From positions 4,216,001-4,280,000 of the forward strand of contig OZ345352.1 of assembly GCA_977006965.1 (NCBI GenBank): 64,000 bases of DNA, given 5' to 3'. Below the pieces are notes generated by a model, which saw nothing but the letters and a program-made list of their open reading frames with translations, was not told the origin of the DNA and did no database searches. This DNA is from Phymatolithon calcareum. Its lineage: Eukaryota; Rhodophyta; Florideophyceae; Hapalidiales. Shown piece by piece: positions 59,455 to 64,000 of this stretch (position 1 is its first letter; each line of letters begins with the position of its first letter). The position numbers were made by a program, and so were the translations under genes.

Positions 59455-59605
59455 TTTCTCCCTCGAGGTTCAACCCTGATCCAAAGGTAGGTTTTCGTAC
59501 CCCACAAGATGGTGTCTCATCCACTATTCGAAAATCAAGTCAGACCCTTTGCTCCCAAGCACTCGCAAAGTTGCCCCAAGTGTGTGCAGATGCGGTGGTA
59601 ATGAA
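59455..59605 (+). repeat. Repeat D variant
   Basis: Counterpart of 53615-53735: CCCTGATCCAAAGGTAGGTT, GTACCCCACAAGATGGTG, GTTGCCCCAAGTGTGTGCAG. Confidence 0.65.
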
Positions 59606-60128
59606 ACCCAGTACTGAAAGAAGAAGCGACGCCTCGAAAACTGCTTCGAAGAGCTATCAAAAACAGCCGAGTACATGCTAGGGGCTCAGATTGAATACCA
59701 GACAAAAGAGTAGAGTCGCCCTAGTGAGGGTAGCACCTGAGGAAGCCCACAGACTTTTGATTGTCAAATTGTTTTTCGGCCGCTTCCCTCCGCAAAATCC
59801 CTCGGCATATATCGAAAACTACGACAAACTAGCAGCGATGCTGTTGGAAAAACTTCAACGCAACCTAACGCAGCCGCAGATGAATGATAGAACAGAAGAG
59901 GAAGTGAAACAAGCGATGGACAACTAATGATGCTAGAAAACGAGATGCAAGAGGAGATTATGGTGTGATGATGGAGGCGATATGCTGTAGTCTTCCCTAG
60001 AAGGGTTGCAGCACAATGCGAAGCTGCTTTGGTGTCGGCGTGCGCCGGCGTTGAGGGCTTCTAAAATAAAAACCTACAATTTCTCACCCCCCGAGGAAGC
60101 CGTGCCCGTATATTCGTATTGCCGATGG
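59606..60128 (+). repeat. LINE A 3' UTR, split by a LINE B insertion
   Basis: 59606-59747 (GAAGAGCTATCAAAAACAGC, GAGTACATGCTAGG, CGCCCTAGTGAGGGTAGCAC) and 60093-60128 (GAGGAAGCCGTGCCCGTATA) together form the LINE A 3' UTR block seen at 4130-4230. The tail end is lost at 60128. Confidence 0.8.
59748..60092 (+). mobile_element. LINE B insertion, 345 bp, with 9-bp TSD and poly(C) end
   Basis: Flanked by GAGGAAGCC at 59739-59747 and 60093-60101. It encodes the final LINE B residues (KLFFGRFPPQNPSAYIENYD, LQRNLTQPQM, EEEVKQAMDN-stop), the 3' UTR with CGGCGTGCGCCGGCG, then ACAATTTCTCACCCCCC. It is the cleanest evidence that LINE B ends in C's, not A's. Confidence 0.88.
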
Positions 60129-60297
60129 AAATACGCACTGCACCTGACGCCGTGGTCGAAGCCCATTGAAGCGCATGTGAATCAAGTAGAAAGACTGTTC
60201 TACTCTCTAATATTTGGCCATTTTGCTCAGCGGAATAATGATCGAATGCGAACGATATGCAGAACCGCACCACCAGAGCTGCCAAAATTTGAGTCAA
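60129..60297 (+). pseudogene. LINE B-type RT thumb fragment
   Basis: Encodes CRWKYALHLTPWSKPIEAHV, VERLFYSLIFGHFAQRNNDR and RTICRTAPPELPKF in an open frame, comparable with 56460-56600 of LINE B. Both ends are broken. Confidence 0.65.
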
Positions 60298-60507
60298 GAG
60301 TTGACCCCCGGTCCACAGTCAGGACCAGCGAATAGCGGAAAGAAGCCGGGAGCAGTTGCTACAAAAACGAATCTCACACCGAAAGGGAATGCCGTACCGA
60401 AAGGGAACTATCCACAAACTGTGAAGGACAACCCCACTCGGCAAGCGTTTCAATCGATTCGGAACATGCTTCCGTTTTTTAGGTGCATGTGAAAGGGAAC
60501 ACTGAAT

Positions 60508-60825
60508 TTGACTGGAGGCTACAGCACGGTCCCACTGCTACTTAAGCGCAGCAAATGCCCGGCGAAGAAGAGTGGAAGTGACGTTGTGTCGTTCGTTGAC
60601 CAGATGGTACCGTCCTCTCAAGGTGGGGAGAAGAACTGCAACACGGAGACAGAAAGAGAGCCAGAGAGATCTCAGAAAGGTGATATCGATATCAACATTA
60701 CATTGAAGAAGTTGGAGGAGATCGAAATGAAACATGCAGACACTGTGAACCTGGTGACCCTCCTGCAAGCAGAAGTGGTTACGCTCAGGGAAGAGAACCG
60801 TAGATTGAAGGAACACTCTCACTAG
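60508..60825 (+). pseudogene. LINE ORF1, coiled-coil part
   Basis: 105 codons from ATG to TAG. The C-terminal half is a leucine-rich coiled coil (LKKLEEIEMKHADTVNLVTL, LQAEVVTLREENRRLKE). ORF1 proteins of LINEs typically use coiled coils to trimerise. The stop at 60825 separates it from the next frame, probably a mutation. Confidence 0.55.
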
Positions 60826-60899
60826 CCTACCGTGGAACCAACTCGAGACTCTCTGTCCGATGCTGCGTTCCCAGTTTAATAAGCACCGAAAAGCAAGAT

Positions 60900-61370
60900 G
60901 TGGCAGAGCCGTATTACCTTGACACAGCTCGAAGAGCAGCAAACAATCCACAGGTTTTTGAGGAAGGAAAATCGAAATTGGATTCCTTGACTGATCGAAT
61001 GGAGCCAATGATTAGACCTGAAAAAGCCCCAGTGGTGGAAGTACTCTACTGTAAGAACCTCCCGAGGACAGACAGGAAGTACATTGAGGAAGCTGTGTGG
61101 GACCTATTAACGAGCAGACGTCTCCTGCATGTGTCATTCATTCGAAACTCTGTAATGGAACTTCTTGCTGAGAAGGTCGATAGTCCGAACGTCATCAGTC
61201 TCATTCAATCAGCGAAGATGTCACACATGCCAAGCTTCAGCGCATTTGAGAATGCGCTAAACATCCGCCAGATAGAAAACGTTCTTGATGGACAGAAAAG
61301 AAACATGGAGATTTTAAGGGGACGAGTTCGTTATTGCGCAGCGAAGGCGGAGAATGGTGTCACGGCATAG
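60900..61370 (+). pseudogene. LINE ORF1, RNA-binding-like part
   Basis: 156 codons from a GTG/ATG region. VVEVLYCKNLPRTDRKYIEE, LHVSFIRNSVMELLAEK and FENALNIRQIENVLDGQKRN follow the beta-alpha-beta pattern seen in ORF1 domains of fungal and oomycete LINEs. No CCHC knuckle is visible before the stop, and later frames to 61690 are broken. Confidence 0.5.
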
Positions 61371-61696
61371 CGAAAGCTGTAAACAGGAGATTGTTCGACC
61401 TATGTGTCGAAAGCGGCGTAACGGCCGAGAGGCGTAATCTGGTGGCACCAGAGCTCCGCTTTGGTGGGCGAGAAAGCGCAAGACTCTAAACCGAGAATAT
61501 TGGCCGGAGAGCGGAAGAGCCGCAGCTCTCAGACAGAGGAGAAAATCCAGGAATAGCAACAGATGCCGCATCAGAAATAGTCCAAGCTGACGTTGACGAG
61601 GCAGAGAAAGACTCTGACACTAAGGCTAGAACTACAAATGGGAAGACACCAGACACTCTTGGGATACATCAACAGGAAGCCTCGGAAATACTAGTT

Positions 61697-62340
61697 ATGA
61701 AAAAGTGGCGTTTGGCAACCTTCAATGTTGGAGGCTCTCCGGAGACCCCAGCATACATAGAAAAAATGATGAAAAACCACGGAATAGACATGGCTGCAAT
61801 AACTGAAACACACTTGAGACCATAAGGGAAAATTCGATCTGATTTCTTCTCTATGAACGCAATGCGCCCGCCTCCACAGACGGGGCGAAATTCTGGAGGG
61901 GTTTCGCTATTCTTTCGGAATCACTCTGGTAGCCGTCTGATCTTTAAACACGCAGAGACAAATTTTAAACTGATTATCGCCCAAGTGGGGGAGATATAAG
62001 TGGAAACTGTCTACATATCCCCGGCAGCAACTAGAATGGACACCGAGAAATGCCTGATCATGGTCAATACGTACGCACGAGGAAAGGCAATTGTGTGCGG
62101 CAACTGGAACGCTCGGAACCTGAAGTGGATCTCATCTCAAACAGGACAGGCAACCAGCTCTTCCATTGGACAACAGAAAAGAACTATGATGTCCGAACTT
62201 GGACAGGTTTCAGCTTCTGAACCAAGCTATTCAAGAGAAACATTGTGGGGTTGTTAATCGCGCAAGTTGGCACACTGGTTGTGGTCGGGTTGTTCCCTGG
62301 CAAAACGCCGAGGGCGGCGCGAAGCGATGACCTTTTTAGA
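61697..62340 (+). pseudogene. APE-type endonuclease of the right-edge LINE
   Basis: MKKWRLATFNVGGSPETPAY starts the domain (N-terminal Asn box). Next come GIDMAAITETHL with the catalytic Glu, SGGVSLFFR, CGNWNARNLKW (G-D-x-N-A box with Asp replaced by Asn) and, in another frame, NIVGLLIAQVGT and RAARSDDL with the terminal Ser-Asp. Stops at 61827 and 61999 and a frameshift near 62220 inactivate it. Confidence 0.75.
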
Positions 62341-62739
62341 AAAATAATTGGATCGAAGATGACTTTGCAATATGATAAATGGATCAATGGAATAATTCAT
62401 CTGTCTATCATACATTTGATACTCAGTGTCAAATGTATGATAAAGAGGAGCTTCGGCAATGCTTACAGTGTAAGTAACTGTAAGCAATGTAAAGCAATTG
62501 TAAGCTGTAAGCAGTGATTCTACGGTTTTCCGTTGGTGATCCTTCATGGTGTAAGTACGCATGGAAACCTACCGTACTGTAATGACTGTAATGCTAGGTG
62601 TAAGGGATTGCTGTAAATGCAAGCTGTAATGACAATTTGAAGGGAACTAGTATTATAGGAAATGGAGGGTGTAATAGTGGCGTTGGACGCCACAAACATC
62701 GACTTTTCGTAACAAAAGGAATTGAGACAGCGACGGTCT
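62341..62739. repeat. Inverted repeat and CTGTAA/GTAAGC-rich stretch between EN and RT linker
   Basis: TATCATACATTTGA (62397) pairs with TCAAATGTATGATA (62427). 62455-62630 is dense in GTAAGC, CTGTAA and GTGTAAG words. The stretch separates the endonuclease from the linker and may be a small inserted element. No TSD was identified. Confidence 0.45.
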
Positions 62740-63423
62740 GCTCACCAACAGTCGTCTGAACAGGTAAGCACCAACCAGTGACGACAAGTTTTCTGACTCG
62801 CTAAAACCATACAAGAGCTCAAAAACCAAGAATATCGGTTAAACAATGGAGACATGAAGAGAACCAAGAAAAAGTTCCGGAACTAAACGGGACGGCCATT
62901 CCAGGAATCCTCGATGATCTGAAACGGTGCAGCACTCGACAGGAACTTGATCTTCTTTACGAAAAATAGAGGATACGCTATGTGAGCCGTGGAGAGAGAA
63001 GAGAAATAGCCCACCACGCTACAAACAGTTCCTGAACTCAAATCTCGAAACGAAGTGCAAAAGTCGCAATAAACTGCACAAGAAAGCTCAAGAGCACGAT
63101 AGAGAAGAGGCATGGAAGCAATATGAGGAATGTCGTAAAGATATTCTCAAAGTGGTGAACAGGAGGAAGCGGTAGCAGTATCAAGAATACATAGACGATC
63201 TTGAGGAAAAGAATGGGTCCAAAGCAATTTAACAAATCTCCCGAACGCAGAAGATGAGAACAGGAAGAATGTCTAGGAACAAGATGACCGGCCGTCCATT
63301 GCATAAAACGCTGTTCACGGCCCACGTGATCCAGACATGCCGAGATGTCAGGGGATGGCGACCAAGACCTTCGCACTCTGACTTTCCTCCTTAAATGCGG
63401 AATCTTATCAAACTAGCAATCCT

Positions 63424-64000
63424 GAAAGCTCCAACGAGAAAAGACCGCAGGCATGGACGGAGTGAAGAGCGAAATGTTGAAAGATGAATGTACAGACCTA
63501 GTCTCTGAGCTATGAACAGCCTGCGGCAGATGCGAAACACTTCCACAATCGTGGATGAAAGCTCTCTTGGTCCCGCTGCACAAGAAAGGAGACCATGACG
63601 ATCCAAAAAATTTCTGACCCATATCCCTACTGAGTCAAGTCCGAAAGGTTGTTGGGTCCGCAATTGATATTATGCTCCGTCAAAGATACAAGAACCACAA
63701 CATCCAGCTGCGGTTTCAAAACTGGGAAGAGTACAGAACTCGCAATGTTGAGGGCGCTGGAATTACGAAAACGAGGGCAGCGATGCATCGCAGTATTGGA
63801 CCTGAGGGCAGCGTACGACACAGTGCCTAGACAACACTTGCAAGAGTGAATGAGAGGGCTTCTGCCGCAAGAGCTATGCGCGATGATCGAACAATCCTTG
63901 ATGCCTTCCTGGGTATCCACGGTTGGGGACCAGCAGCAGAAGTGGTTCCTTATTGACAGAGGAGTACCTCAGGGGTCTCCGCTGAGTCCAAGTTTGTACA
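63424..64000 (+). pseudogene. Reverse transcriptase N-terminal half of the right-edge LINE
   Basis: Readable blocks, in shifting frames: MDGVKSEMLKDECT, LVPLHKKGDHDDPKNF, motif A as CIAVLDLRAAYDTVPRQHL (63795), LCAMIEQSLMPSWVSTVGD and motif B as RGVPQGSPLSPSLY at the edge. Stops at 63512, 63618 and 63848 show decay. Motif C lies outside the window. Confidence 0.8.

Larger units (their letters stand above)
60490..64000 (+). mobile_element. Long decayed LINE (LINE A lineage by RT sequence), continues beyond window
   Basis: In order: coiled-coil ORF (60508-60825), ORF1-like frame (60900-61370), APE endonuclease (61697-62340), an inserted or diverged repeat-rich stretch (62340-62700), linker (62740-63400) and RT (63424-64000). 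The RT ends at the edge within RGVPQGSPLSPSLY, the block at which LINE A insertion 3 begins. This is the only copy showing the 5' half of such an element. Confidence 0.8.

Overview
The window looks like part of an intron-poor eukaryotic nuclear genome. It has five well-supported host genes: a Sel1-repeat protein cut by the left edge, an 847-residue coiled-coil protein, a 144-residue coiled-coil protein, a divergent pair of secreted germin-like cupins, and a PWWP plus TFIIS-N-like chromatin protein. All are uninterrupted reading frames with clean ATG contexts. They sit among decayed retrotransposons and DNA transposons. There are no operons, Shine-Dalgarno sites or bacterial features. A florideophyte red alga such as a Chondrus or Gracilaria relative would fit, but this is inference: no sequence here proves the taxon.

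Layout. 0-1.1 kb: Sel1 gene (minus). 1.2-5.5 kb: nested LINEs, two of them with clear target-site duplications (TSDs). 8.0-10.5 kb: the large coiled-coil gene (minus). 10.6-17.5 kb: mostly non-coding, with a strong hairpin at 13.8 kb and LINE 3' ends. 17.9-21.8 kb: a decayed tyrosine-recombinase retroelement with split direct repeats, enclosed by an unexplained 116-bp direct repeat. 22.8-24.6 kb: LINE tails and a 327-bp hAT MITE. 26.9-27.3 kb: the small coiled-coil gene. 29.1-32.6 kb: a LINE carrying a 1.65-kb LTR element that contains a 40-bp minisatellite. 33-36 kb: GC-rich tandem repeats, hairpins and a Crypton-like recombinase relic. 36.9-39.6 kb: an inverted duplication with a 371-bp MITE. 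40.7-42.3 kb: the cupin pair. 42.6-47.5 kb: LINE relics, two hAT relics and a mariner/pogo-like MITE. 51.2-52.6 kb: the PWWP gene. 53-64 kb: LINE family B (3.0 kb, minus) and a long decayed LINE running off the right edge.

Four non-LTR groups recur; the letters are mine. LINE A has a reverse transcriptase, a conserved C-terminal extension and a hairpin 3' UTR. LINE B has an endonuclease, a reverse transcriptase and a C-rich 3' end. LINE C has RNase H, a Cys/His knuckle and a palindromic 3' end. Groups D and E are known here mainly from 3' ends. They have inserted into one another repeatedly, which gives a relative chronology. Every transposon frame has stops or frameshifts, so none here looks able to move by itself.
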